A stretch of 64,000 nucleotides of DNA. It comes from a virus. Below, one piece after another: positions 1 through 8,732 of the stretch. The notes under the pieces are model-generated. The model was not told the origin of the DNA. It did no database searches and saw only the letters and a list, made by a program, of their open reading frames with translations. Every line of letters starts with the position of its first letter. Position 1 is the first letter of the stretch. The stretch is from IMG/VR virus record IMGVR_UViG_3300009537_002640, positions 124,001-188,000 of that record; one strand, given 5' to 3'. The translations under genes and the position numbers were made by a program.

Positions 1-2055
1 ATGAATGAATGTTCTGGTTCCATTAATCGGTCGAACAATTTGATCCGGCCAGAAGTAAACAGTACGGAAGCTTGTTCCATAATTGGTAGTTATGTTGTAA
101 TCCTGGAGGTCTTCAATGTTACCAGCCAATACTTCTTCTGGGTCATCACCTTGAACACCTTCGATTACACCAACATCTTCTGCTGCAACCAATTCTCGTC
201 CAACCAAAGCTGCGTTGGTAACGCCTGCTTGCGCACCGATAAACAATATACGCTCACGCTGATTAGCTGTATTACTCATTAGCTCAACGTGACTACGACC
301 TGCTTGCTGAATTGCACTGAAGGCCAAGTTTGGTAGAGGGACAACAATCTGGCAATCAATAGCCTCAAGAGCTTCATATGCAGAAGCCCAGTTGTTATCA
401 AAGAAATCAGCATCATCTATATCAATGTAAGATGCTCTGATACCATCTCTACGACGGATAGCTCCGCTGGTTACCAAGTCCTTAGTGAACAGTACCCTGG
501 CAGACTGGTCAGCATTATCTACTAACTCCCATCTCAAGTTAGATAGGCTTGCAGTGAAAGGCAATGTGCCACCAGCACTTGGGTTGGTAAGAGTAACTAT
601 AGTATCATCACCACTTCCGTCTCCGACAGAGGCAATATCATAAACACCTGCAACATCACTTGCATCATTACCGAATTTATCTCTACTTAGAATTCTAATG
701 GATTTTAGAGTGTCGGCTTCGCCTGCTTCGATATTGAAAGATGAGAATGAAGCAGAGTCGGCTGAAAAGGTACTTCCACCAACAGTAGTGACACCATCAT
801 CACCCTCGTCCTCAACTTCACCATCAAGAATTACAGTGTAACTATAGGTGTAGTCTGGACTGTCTACAAAGTTATTGAACGGGTCAGCAGTAATAACTGA
901 ATCGTAGAAACCAACTTTTGTTGGGAACAGCTGAGTCTCTTCTCCAGAATCTCTATCAATCACGAAGAGATTAACCGCAGTATCAGTATCTGGTCTGCCA
1001 TTATCCAGAGTGTAACGGAAAGCATCTAAGTCATCAGATGCGACCGGAGTTCCAACTGGTGGGAAACCTTCCTGCTCATCTGAAAGAGGATCGTCTCTCT
1101 CAATCACCACTTCGCTTGTACGACGTGGTAGGGGTGGTCTTGCCTGAAGCGCAATCAAACCGAATGCGCCGTTCTCAAATGCCATAGCTGCACCGAGTGA
1201 AAGTGTATTATCCTCAGATGGCTGTCCGTGTTTTGCAAACAATGCGTTTGCATCTACGAAGAACTCTGGGTCATACAAATCTTGTGCCGCTATGTATCGT
1301 GCTTCTAGAGTATCTCCTTGCTGCAGAACACCGCTTGCTACACGAATAGTATAGCGGTCCCCACGCTCATAAGGAGTTACGCCCTCTGTAATAGCGATTC
1401 TTAGAATGCCGTTATCTCTCACAACACCGTCGCTTATAAATACAACTGGTGCGCCATAGGCATCGGTAGGTTGGCCAGACTCTGAACCGACTGCGGTAAA
1501 TACAGCATTACCAGAAACAGGGTCACCGTATGCATCGCGAATTACGCTTGTTACACGAAGGGTCCATGTTTCTGTGGGGGCATTTGCATCAATTAGCTCT
1601 AATGTGGAAACAGAACCGTCACCTACATTACTTGAGCCTGGTGCAGCAAATACACCTCCCTGATCTACCAAAGCAGCCCTTTGCAACTCAAATCGTCCTG
1701 TGGTTGGCTCAAGACGTGCGTCGAACCGTCCATCGAATGCATCAAGGTCAATAGTGTCCTCAAGAATCCTTAGTGGGATTCCGTTCTTTAACAGTGATGT
1801 TCTTCGTGGGGTCAAGCTAGTCTTTGATAAGACAAAGTGACGTCCGTCTGGGGCATTCGCTGCCTGATAATTGGGATTTACACCGTCTGCTCCGCCACCT
1901 TCGGCTTCTAGCACGACGGTTTCTTGGGCTTCACCCAATCCGACAATTGCAGCAATACGAAGTCCACCCGGGATGGAAACTGCTCTGCGGATTGTTCGAA
2001 CCCTAGAAAATACGCCTGGTTGGGTAAAACCAGCAATTCCTGGTATGTTGGCCAT
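1..2055 (-). CDS. Probable tail sheath protein (3' end beyond window)
   Basis: This is an open frame of 685 codons that runs off the left edge, read from an ATG at 2055 with AGAGAGG about 6 bases upstream. The N-terminus (MANIPGIAGFTQPGVFSRV, then a hydrophobic strand RIAAIVGLGEA) resembles the start of contractile-tail sheath proteins, which commonly open with a PGV motif and a short Ile/Val strand. Near the window edge the segments RILFIGAQAG, DYN and VYFWPDQIVRP resemble the core sheath domain shared by myovirus sheaths. The middle part (residues about 150-450) is rich in beta strands and could be a surface-exposed insertion. It carries two DAY tripeptides. If the call is right, this protein forms the contractile outer tail tube, and the particle is a myovirus. 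The C-terminal domain that would settle the identity is missing, so another tail protein remains possible. Confidence 0.62.
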   Translation of the reverse strand, partial: MANIPGIAGFTQPGVFSRVRTIRRAVSIPGGLRIAAIVGLGEAQETVVLEAEGGGADGVNPNYQAANAPDGRHFVLSKTSLTPRRTSLLKNGIPLRILEDTIDLDAFDGRFDARLEPTTGRFELQRAALVDQGGVFAAPGSSNVGDGSVSTLELIDANAPTETWTLRVTSVIRDAYGDPVSGNAVFTAVGSESGQPTDAYGAPVVFISDGVVRDNGILRIAITEGVTPYERGDRYTIRVASGVLQQGDTLEARYIAAQDLYDPEFFVDANALFAKHGQPSEDNTLSLGAAMAFENGAFGLIALQARPPLPRRTSEVVIERDDPLSDEQEGFPPVGTPVASDDLDAFRYTLDNGRPDTDTAVNLFVIDRDSGEETQLFPTKVGFYDSVITADPFNNFVDSPDYTYSYTVILDGEVEDEGDDGVTTVGGSTFSADSASFSSFNIEAGEADTLKSIRILSRDKFGNDASDVAGVYDIASVGDGSGDDTIVTLTNPSAGGTLPFTASLSNLRWELVDNADQSARVLFTKDLVTSGAIRRRDGIRASYIDIDDADFFDNNWASAYEALEAIDCQIVVPLPNLAFSAIQQAGRSHVELMSNTANQRERILFIGAQAGVTNAALVGRELVAAEDVGVIEGVQGDDPEEVLAGNIEDLQDYNITTNYGTSFRTVYFWPDQIVRPINGTRTFIH

Positions 2056-2154
2056 TTTTACAACCTCTCTCTTGTTGGTAATTTTACCTAACCAGCTTGA
2101 AATCCTACAGGTTTAGGCATGCTTTGGATATACTACCATCTATATCTAATGGCA

Positions 2155-2168
2155 GAATATTAATAGAT
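2155..2168 (-). promoter_or_regulatory. Candidate phage promoter element upstream of the sheath gene
   Basis: On the coding strand this reads ATCTATTAATATTC and lies in the 114-base gap before the sheath gene, about 100 bases from its ATG. It matches a motif (near TCTAYTAATATTT) found in most other intergenic gaps of the window. The following leader has no strong hairpin. Its role as a promoter is inferred only from position and recurrence. Confidence 0.4.
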
Positions 2169-2169
2169 T

Positions 2170-2958
2170 TTATAGGATATCAGCTTGCGTTATTTGTTGG
2201 TTTATTGTTAAACCATCAGCAATAGGACCATTTGGCAACGTCCTGAAAGTTAAGCAGATTCCTATCCTTTCACACACATCATGTATCGGTATGCTGACCT
2301 TGAATTCGCTTCTAGCGCTCACATTTACCGATATCATATATAGGTGGTCATTAGCATATTGTGTCTCAGTTTCTGCACCTGTGGACACATCCTTTATATG
2401 GAGCCCTGCCCGCTCCAAATCAATACGCCGAGTCATCATCAGCGTAGAGGTGACTATATCTGTCAGCTCCTCTCTATCCATCTCATTTTCAGCAATAACC
2501 TTCACCTCGAAAGTCTGATCCCACGCGCCAACTAGAGTGTAGGCGTAAGGTGTGTTTATTATTGCCTTATTTCCATAACCGTCCATTATAAGCTCTTTTC
2601 TATATAGAGTATTAAGACGGTTTTGATTGAAGGAGATAGGAACATATCTACTTCCTGTACTTCTAACTATGATAGAAGGATTGAACTTTATATCGTATCT
2701 ATAGGCTGTTCCAATAAAAATACGAGTTGTTTCCTCGTCATCCAATCCAGCCTCAGGGTCTAAACCCAAATGAGATGGGGTCTTTGGGAAACCAAACACA
2801 TCACTAACATACCTGTACTGACGATCACGCGAAAAAATATCACGCAGTGTATCCACCAAGATATTTTTGCCGTGAACAATGCCCGTCTGCTGAACGACAT
2901 TTTCTAAGTCAAATATGTCAGAGATAGCTCTATGGCTACCAATTGGCCCAAATGACAT
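2170..2958 (-). CDS. Virion protein of unknown function (262 aa)
   Basis: I do not recognise this 262-residue protein. It has a globular, mixed alpha/beta composition without signal peptide or membrane segment. It contains one DGY (IMDGYGNK, residue about 126). The middle part reads like a two-layer alpha/beta fold: strand (FEVKVIAEN), helix (MDREELTDIVTSTLMM), strand, and a long strand (YMISVNVSA). That layout is common in tail-terminator and tail-completion proteins. Its position between a 206-residue protein and the probable sheath gene also suits a tail-completion or neck role, but this is inference. Its ATG at 2958 overlaps the stop codon of the upstream gene, so translation is probably coupled. 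Confidence 0.55.
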   Translation of the reverse strand: MSFGPIGSHRAISDIFDLENVVQQTGIVHGKNILVDTLRDIFSRDRQYRYVSDVFGFPKTPSHLGLDPEAGLDDEETTRIFIGTAYRYDIKFNPSIIVRSTGSRYVPISFNQNRLNTLYRKELIMDGYGNKAIINTPYAYTLVGAWDQTFEVKVIAENEMDREELTDIVTSTLMMTRRIDLERAGLHIKDVSTGAETETQYANDHLYMISVNVSARSEFKVSIPIHDVCERIGICLTFRTLPNGPIADGLTINQQITQADIL

Positions 2959-3578
2959 TATGCCACCTCAATAAAAGATTGCCCTTTTGGTAAAGAACTC
3001 GGTACCTCGAAGTTCTTATTTATAGGCACCAATGCCTGTCCTTTGAAATCTCCCTCATATGAAACGACATATTGTCCTGGAGGAAGCTGACTCATCCAAT
3101 GTCCAGCCCTATTGGTTTTTGTCTCTTTAACTAACTGATCCTTGGCATCAAAAATCTTAACCGCCAAACCTGGAATCGGAACAGTATCTTCTCCATTCTG
3201 CACCAACATTTTGCCCTTACACATTATAGTTGAAGGTTTAGTAGGTGCCTCTGCTGCCACTGCTCTAGCGCCTCTACGTCGAGCATCGGGAGCTAAACCT
3301 TGCTTAGCGCCATCCGAAGACTCAAAGTTGAATCTCATTTTGCCCTGCGTCTCGCTTCTAACCTTTTCGATTTCTCTCTTTACATCATCGCCAATAGATG
3401 TATTGGCTCTGGCAAAATCATTAAACGGCGTACCAGTTGCGCGAGTAACAAGGTCAGCTATCTTGGCAGAATTAGCAATTCTCTTGAGATTCTGGTCTTG
3501 TACCTTTAGCTGGCTCTCTATTCTGTCGAGCCGTTGCAAAATTTCTTCTAGTAAATCTAACCCACTTCTTTCCGTCAT
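2958..3578 (-). CDS. Coiled-coil protein with C-terminal Ig-like or carboxypeptidase-regulatory-like domain
   Basis: I choose the ATG at 3578 (MTERSGLDLL), giving 206 residues, because GGGAGAGA sits about 6 bases before it; an in-frame ATG 21 bases upstream has no such site. Residues 1-40 form an amphipathic helix with heptad spacing (LLEEILQRLDRIESQL), probably a coiled coil. Residues about 120-206 form a small beta-sandwich with the pattern of carboxypeptidase-regulatory or CNA-B-like folds: VPIPGLAVKIFDAKDQLVKE, then TNRAGHW and LPPGQYVVSYEGDF. Such domains often decorate phage tail proteins. It sits between the 1702-residue spike and the 262-residue protein. A structural accessory protein is likely; the precise role is unknown. 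Confidence 0.6.
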   Translation of the reverse strand: MTERSGLDLLEEILQRLDRIESQLKVQDQNLKRIANSAKIADLVTRATGTPFNDFARANTSIGDDVKREIEKVRSETQGKMRFNFESSDGAKQGLAPDARRRGARAVAAEAPTKPSTIMCKGKMLVQNGEDTVPIPGLAVKIFDAKDQLVKETKTNRAGHWMSQLPPGQYVVSYEGDFKGQALVPINKNFEVPSSLPKGQSFIEVA

Positions 3579-3610
3579 TATCTTTCTCTCCCTAAACATA
3601 TAGTCTAAAA

Positions 3611-6600
3611 TTAGTATGTAAATCTCACTGTTATGCCATAAACTCGAATATTATCTGGGTTAGGCGGGCTTGTCTCAGTATTGCTTATCTCTAAAAAGTA
3701 TTGCTGGTCAAAGCTATCTACTATTTCCCCATCAGCCTCCAGGGTTGTAACAAAATGAGTGGTATCAGAATTACCAGCAGTAATTGCAGATGCATCAGTC
3801 CCATTAGCCGTATTGCTTGCTACATAAGTAAAAGTGCTAAGTATCGCATCTCCGCCGCCATCAACTTGATTGAGGTCTCTCTTAACTCCCTTTATAGTCC
3901 ATCCAGCCGCAGAGTTACCGGTACCTGTGCGCATCAAAATATCTATTCTGGTTATTTGTGCGCCATTTGGTACACCCACTATAGGGAAGTATAACAATCT
4001 AGCACCAGAAAATGCATCTCTTCCCGCTTCCCAATAACTTCCCCCTGCGGTCTTCATGGCCCAGTGCGGTTCATTCTCCCCTGATAATTCTTCATACGAT
4101 GTAACACCAGATGCTGCTGGAAAACTTCGTCTATCCTTCATTCCTAAGTTAAGGCCCAGTAAGTTCGGATTAGGGGTAGCGGTGCCTATGATATTAGCCT
4201 GAGAATCTGTTTCGTAGAATCTGTTACCAGATAGGAAATTATCTTCTACGCCAGAGTGGTTAAATATGATTGCCGCGCCAAAAATAGAATCTTCAGTAGT
4301 ATGGTTATTAGTAATAGTTAATCCAGTAACTGCGGATGCACCAGAATGAAGCGCCGAACTGATGCTGTTTGTACCACCATCAAATGAGTTGCCATTAATC
4401 AAAGAATCAGTCACCGAGTTTAGAAAAATTCCAAAACTTCCCGTAGAGGTATTTCTAGATTCGTTAAAGAACTTGTTGTTAGAAATCAAATGATTGCTAC
4501 CATATATATCAATGAATTTGTAAACAGCATCTCCTGAAAATGTGTTGCCTGCTATCTTGATTCGGTCGCTGGCTGCATTGGCATTAGTGATACAAATAGA
4601 GCCAACTCCGCCGTCGTATCGCATATCGGTAATAGTGTTATCTAGAACGTCTATATCACTTGTTTGAACAAAAATTGCATGCTCTTCAAATGCATATGTG
4701 CCTGTATTGATAGCATTCATAACGTTATTTGCTATCTTACTTCTAGGCCCAGTCCAACGAATTCCCACCTTACCAGGTCCAGTTAGAGTGTTATTGGTTA
4801 TGTTAGACCATGGGGCACTTCCACGAATGTACTGAGCTTCATCACCTAAGTTGTACATAGTATTGTTAGTTATGTTGATGCGCCCATTGGTATTGTTGAA
4901 GACTATACCTCTCTGAACATCGCCGTTTTTGAATACGTTGTTATCTATCTCTGCAAAGTTAACCCTATCTCCTAAAAATACCATCGCCGTATCAGAGCGG
5001 TTCGCACCAGATACTCCAGTATTTAGGATAGAGTTTCTGTGTGCAGAAACATTATCTATGTCGTTCAGGTAAACCCCATAAACGCCATTATCATCCAAAC
5101 GTATACCAGTGATGTAGTTATCTAGTAAGAACAACTGGTCTATATCATTTCCTGTTCCACCATCCACCTCGCTGGTTATTCTGATACCATTAGACATGGC
5201 ATTTTCTGCTGTATGTATGACGCTATTGGCCTCGACTCTAAGAATCTCTATTCCCTCGCGCACATCTACCGCAATACCTCTTAGGTCAGATGGCTGTACT
5301 ACACTTGGAACCTTTACAGTATTGTTTCGTATTCTAACCGAATCTACAGGTCTGGTTAGAGTGCTCACCACTATGCCTTGAGAAATTCCACCGGTACCAG
5401 ATAGATTGGTAATTAAGTTGTCCTCGATTATCAGATTCTCGCAACCCCATAAACTAGATATGCCAGTAAACACCGTATCTATTCTGTTGTTTACAATTCT
5501 AACTCGGTCTTGAGCAGAATTAGCTACTGTAATCCCTACTATTGTGGCATTGCTAGTTACCGCCTCGCCGTATTTCAGGAAACATTTTTCTACATTAACG
5601 TTACCGCCCTGAATAGTTACCAGCCCAGCCTGTAAAGATATAGACTCGCTCTCTATAGCTAGATTCTCCAGCCTATTATTGCCCTCTAGAGTAATGAAGC
5701 TACTACCGCTAAAACTACCAACGCTGTTAAGGATTCGATGCTTACCATCACCACCAAATGGAGTATCACCTAAAATAGATACGCCCTCTGGCACAATGAT
5801 AGCACGACTAGGGGTAACGGTATTCAAAATCTTTATCGTAAGTTTCTCTTTGTTAGGATACTTTGAAGCATAAAGTAAGGCACCCTCTAGACTCCTAAAG
5901 TTTCCAACAACATTATTGGATTCATCTACTATCAATTCAATTTTATCATCTATGTTGTTAATGAATAGTCTTATGTCAGTTACTTGGCTAATTCCACCAT
6001 TTACAAGCGTTACTTCATACAGGGGTAGTAATTTCCCAAAAGCTGCGCTAGATGCATAGCCGTCAAACAACAATTCGCCTATTTCATCACTTACAGCCAT
6101 AAGCGTGCCGTGGTCGTTTATAGCAATTACTCTACGGACATCATTTAGTATATTGCCATCGGAATCGTGTGACTGAACTACGACCTTCTGCGTTTCTACC
6201 GCTATACGTGCACCATTAACATACGCTATACCACCTTGAATTGGCAGAGCTTCCATATTGGATATAGAGTCATAGTATGGTAAATCTAGGATATCAAATC
6301 CACGTGCGACGCCATTAGACCTCAAATCAGATACTGGCTTCTGGCTGAATATCTCTACGAAATCATCTCTTGCTTCCTGGGAGCTTAGATTTCCAAACTG
6401 CCTAGTGTCTGTTACGCTTGTTATACTTAGCGAGCCGTTGAAATGCACAAGAGCTAATTCCATACACTCATCTGAGTTTAGTGGCTCACTTATGGTGAGT
6501 AACTCTAGTCCACCAGGAATAGAACCCGCGCTAACATCAATAACCAAGTAGTCAAGGTTGTTAGGATGATACAGTTTGAACTTCCCTCTAAAATCCTCGT

Positions 6601-8719
6601 GAATTCTTACTGTCTCACCGGCTACCGTGTCATCTATGATATTGAAATTGATATAGCTACTCTGTAGTCCTACCAAAATAGTTGTATCTCCAACAGGGAA
6701 GTTAGGAGTAAGTCCAACTATCTCTACCCCAGAACCTAAGTTGGTACCATATATTAAGCGCTGGTGGGCCTTTACTTCTCCTCTTTCATTAACCAATATC
6801 TGAACTACACCCTGCGAAGTTTCTACACTTGCCAACTCAGACAATGATACGTTAGAGTTAGTAACCTTCACATTAAAGGTTGTGCCAGCAGATGGTGCAT
6901 CTATAGTTTCAGCGCTAAACAGAGATATGCTACTAGAGTTAGACGAAAATAAAGTGTAGCTACCATTAGTGTCTTTAGTAGGATGCCCGGTTACATGTAT
7001 AACAGAGCCACTGGTAATTCCGTACCTAAGAGGATTGATATGTTGCCCAGAAGTAGTGTACAACATAAATGTAGAAACGGCAGAGTCGACCTTGCCATAA
7101 CCATCGAAGGCATTTGCCAAACTACTACGAGATATGCCATTAACAGAGTAGGAGTTATTTTCATTTCCAACTTGTACAGTGCCAGCTAAATTGGCTCCGT
7201 ATGCATCTAAACCTAATGCAAAGTTGCCGCTATAGCCATCAACTATCTCTAGAGTATAATCCTGTCCAACCAAATTGTGAGCTATGGCCAACTCATTTCC
7301 TATCCTGTATGCCGAAATAGGAAAGTGGTGTCCCAGGTCAGGGTCAGAAACAAAAGCGTTAATTCTCTCTGCTACAGAACGAGAGTCAACTGGTTCAGCC
7401 TGATTGGTTTGTAGTCGTTCAAGATTCAAACCAGATATAATCAAATCTCTGGTCTGTTGATTTCCTATGCCAGCCTTAATGGCTATTTCATAACCATCGC
7501 TATTTAGAATGGCGCCATTAAACCCTAAGCTTACCACTCTGGCAGCATTAGGGGGTAGAATAGAAACTGTATCTACTATAGTTTCGTTATTGCGAACTGA
7601 ACATGCTAAAGGGGCAAATTCACTAGAAACAGATGCGGGCTTATAGATGTTTACAATCACACCATCGTCTTGGGCGCGACTTTCTACGAATGTATGGAAT
7701 ACGGCTATTTGATTTTCATCTAGTTCCGGCAGGTCTCCCAAAGTATCACTAGCTGGAAGAGGGCCTACAGCGCGTATCTGATATGTTCCTAAGTCTGCCA
7801 GGTATGTAGGCAGGGCAAGCTCCAGTATGTCTCCCGGCTCAACTCGATAACCAGTAAAGGTAGTGATTCCAGGTATGGTTACAACGCTTGTTCCTTCTGT
7901 GTAATATGCCCCAACCTCTGAATCTACTAGTTTTCTATTGGCATTGAAAAATGTTCCTGAGTTAATATGCTTTAGAATACCATTGGAGTGGAAGTTATCT
8001 ACGTGAGATACACCTAATGCGCCCTGAGTTGCATCTATACTATCTAATGCCGCCTGAACATTTGTAGCATTCCTATCTATATTGATGAAGCTGATAGAGT
8101 TGACACCTATCTCAGATGCAAGGTGCTTAGTAGTATCTGGTAACCCAGTATTTATGTGGGGCACAATGTTGTCTGTGCCGGAAACTAACAGTCCAGCAAG
8201 CTCATTAATAGCATCGCCAACAGTGGTGGCCTCTAATCCAGCTACCCCGACATTGCTACCTACATTTATTTTGATATGGTAACCATCATGAAAATTAGCT
8301 TGTCCAAGTATGTGCAAGTTGAATCCTGCGGTTTGAGAAGATAGCCCCGCAGCAATACCACCGAGGTCTGTAGCCAACGAGCTAATCCTGCCAAACAAAT
8401 ACGATGTTCCATAGTCAAGGTCGAGTTTAGATTCTTTTACACCAGCATTAGCACCAACATGTCTATCAACTACAGGTAATGAAAGTAGTCCTATGTTATC
8501 TAGAGCGCTCTTCTTTATGAAACCATTGGCATCTATAGATACATTGATGCGATCAACAAGACTTGGCTTGTTGCCTTGTATCTTCAATCCCAGTGCACGC
8601 TGAATAGCGAAAACCGCGTCTCTAAGCGAGTTTATAGAATCTCCGCTTATTTCGGTTACGTTTTTATCAACTCTAGGTATTTCAAGATCGCTGTCAAAAT
8701 CATCAGGAAAAACTGTCAT
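3611..8719 (-). CDS. Tailspike-like protein with paralogous N-terminus and parallel beta-helix (1702 aa)
   Basis: The protein has three parts. Residues 1-125 form an attachment-type domain (VTEISGDSINSLRDAVFAI, SLVDRINVSIDANG, ESKLDLDY) closely shared with the next upstream gene product and more distantly with the 888-residue protein. Residues about 125-960 share further segments with the 1040-residue paralogue, including PISAYRIGNELAIAHNL and GGIAYVNGARIAVETQKV. Residues about 960-1510 are a right-handed parallel beta-helix of pectate-lyase type, entered through VPEGVSILG and followed by many coils of the kind RIVNNRIDTV and LIIEDNLITNL. The last 130 residues look like a jelly-roll (YFPIVGVPNGAQITRIDI; end GITVRFTY). 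There are five DGY and one DAY. AAGGTGA precedes the ATG. Beta-helices in phage tails usually bind or cleave surface polysaccharide; no catalytic residues could be assigned. Confidence 0.8.
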   Translation of the reverse strand: MTVFPDDFDSDLEIPRVDKNVTEISGDSINSLRDAVFAIQRALGLKIQGNKPSLVDRINVSIDANGFIKKSALDNIGLLSLPVVDRHVGANAGVKESKLDLDYGTSYLFGRISSLATDLGGIAAGLSSQTAGFNLHILGQANFHDGYHIKINVGSNVGVAGLEATTVGDAINELAGLLVSGTDNIVPHINTGLPDTTKHLASEIGVNSISFINIDRNATNVQAALDSIDATQGALGVSHVDNFHSNGILKHINSGTFFNANRKLVDSEVGAYYTEGTSVVTIPGITTFTGYRVEPGDILELALPTYLADLGTYQIRAVGPLPASDTLGDLPELDENQIAVFHTFVESRAQDDGVIVNIYKPASVSSEFAPLACSVRNNETIVDTVSILPPNAARVVSLGFNGAILNSDGYEIAIKAGIGNQQTRDLIISGLNLERLQTNQAEPVDSRSVAERINAFVSDPDLGHHFPISAYRIGNELAIAHNLVGQDYTLEIVDGYSGNFALGLDAYGANLAGTVQVGNENNSYSVNGISRSSLANAFDGYGKVDSAVSTFMLYTTSGQHINPLRYGITSGSVIHVTGHPTKDTNGSYTLFSSNSSSISLFSAETIDAPSAGTTFNVKVTNSNVSLSELASVETSQGVVQILVNERGEVKAHQRLIYGTNLGSGVEIVGLTPNFPVGDTTILVGLQSSYINFNIIDDTVAGETVRIHEDFRGKFKLYHPNNLDYLVIDVSAGSIPGGLELLTISEPLNSDECMELALVHFNGSLSITSVTDTRQFGNLSSQEARDDFVEIFSQKPVSDLRSNGVARGFDILDLPYYDSISNMEALPIQGGIAYVNGARIAVETQKVVVQSHDSDGNILNDVRRVIAINDHGTLMAVSDEIGELLFDGYASSAAFGKLLPLYEVTLVNGGISQVTDIRLFINNIDDKIELIVDESNNVVGNFRSLEGALLYASKYPNKEKLTIKILNTVTPSRAIIVPEGVSILGDTPFGGDGKHRILNSVGSFSGSSFITLEGNNRLENLAIESESISLQAGLVTIQGGNVNVEKCFLKYGEAVTSNATIVGITVANSAQDRVRIVNNRIDTVFTGISSLWGCENLIIEDNLITNLSGTGGISQGIVVSTLTRPVDSVRIRNNTVKVPSVVQPSDLRGIAVDVREGIEILRVEANSVIHTAENAMSNGIRITSEVDGGTGNDIDQLFLLDNYITGIRLDDNGVYGVYLNDIDNVSAHRNSILNTGVSGANRSDTAMVFLGDRVNFAEIDNNVFKNGDVQRGIVFNNTNGRINITNNTMYNLGDEAQYIRGSAPWSNITNNTLTGPGKVGIRWTGPRSKIANNVMNAINTGTYAFEEHAIFVQTSDIDVLDNTITDMRYDGGVGSICITNANAASDRIKIAGNTFSGDAVYKFIDIYGSNHLISNNKFFNESRNTSTGSFGIFLNSVTDSLINGNSFDGGTNSISSALHSGASAVTGLTITNNHTTEDSIFGAAIIFNHSGVEDNFLSGNRFYETDSQANIIGTATPNPNLLGLNLGMKDRRSFPAASGVTSYEELSGENEPHWAMKTAGGSYWEAGRDAFSGARLLYFPIVGVPNGAQITRIDILMRTGTGNSAAGWTIKGVKRDLNQVDGGGDAILSTFTYVASNTANGTDASAITAGNSDTTHFVTTLEADGEIVDSFDQQYFLEISNTETSPPNPDNIRVYGITVRFTY

Positions 8720-8732
8720 TTAGTATCACCTT

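Noticed and set aside
3600-3622. TACTAATTTTAG before the 206-aa gene as a further promoter motif
   Set aside because: The TACTAA part is the last Tyr codon and stop of the 1702-aa gene and the match is weak, so it may be chance.
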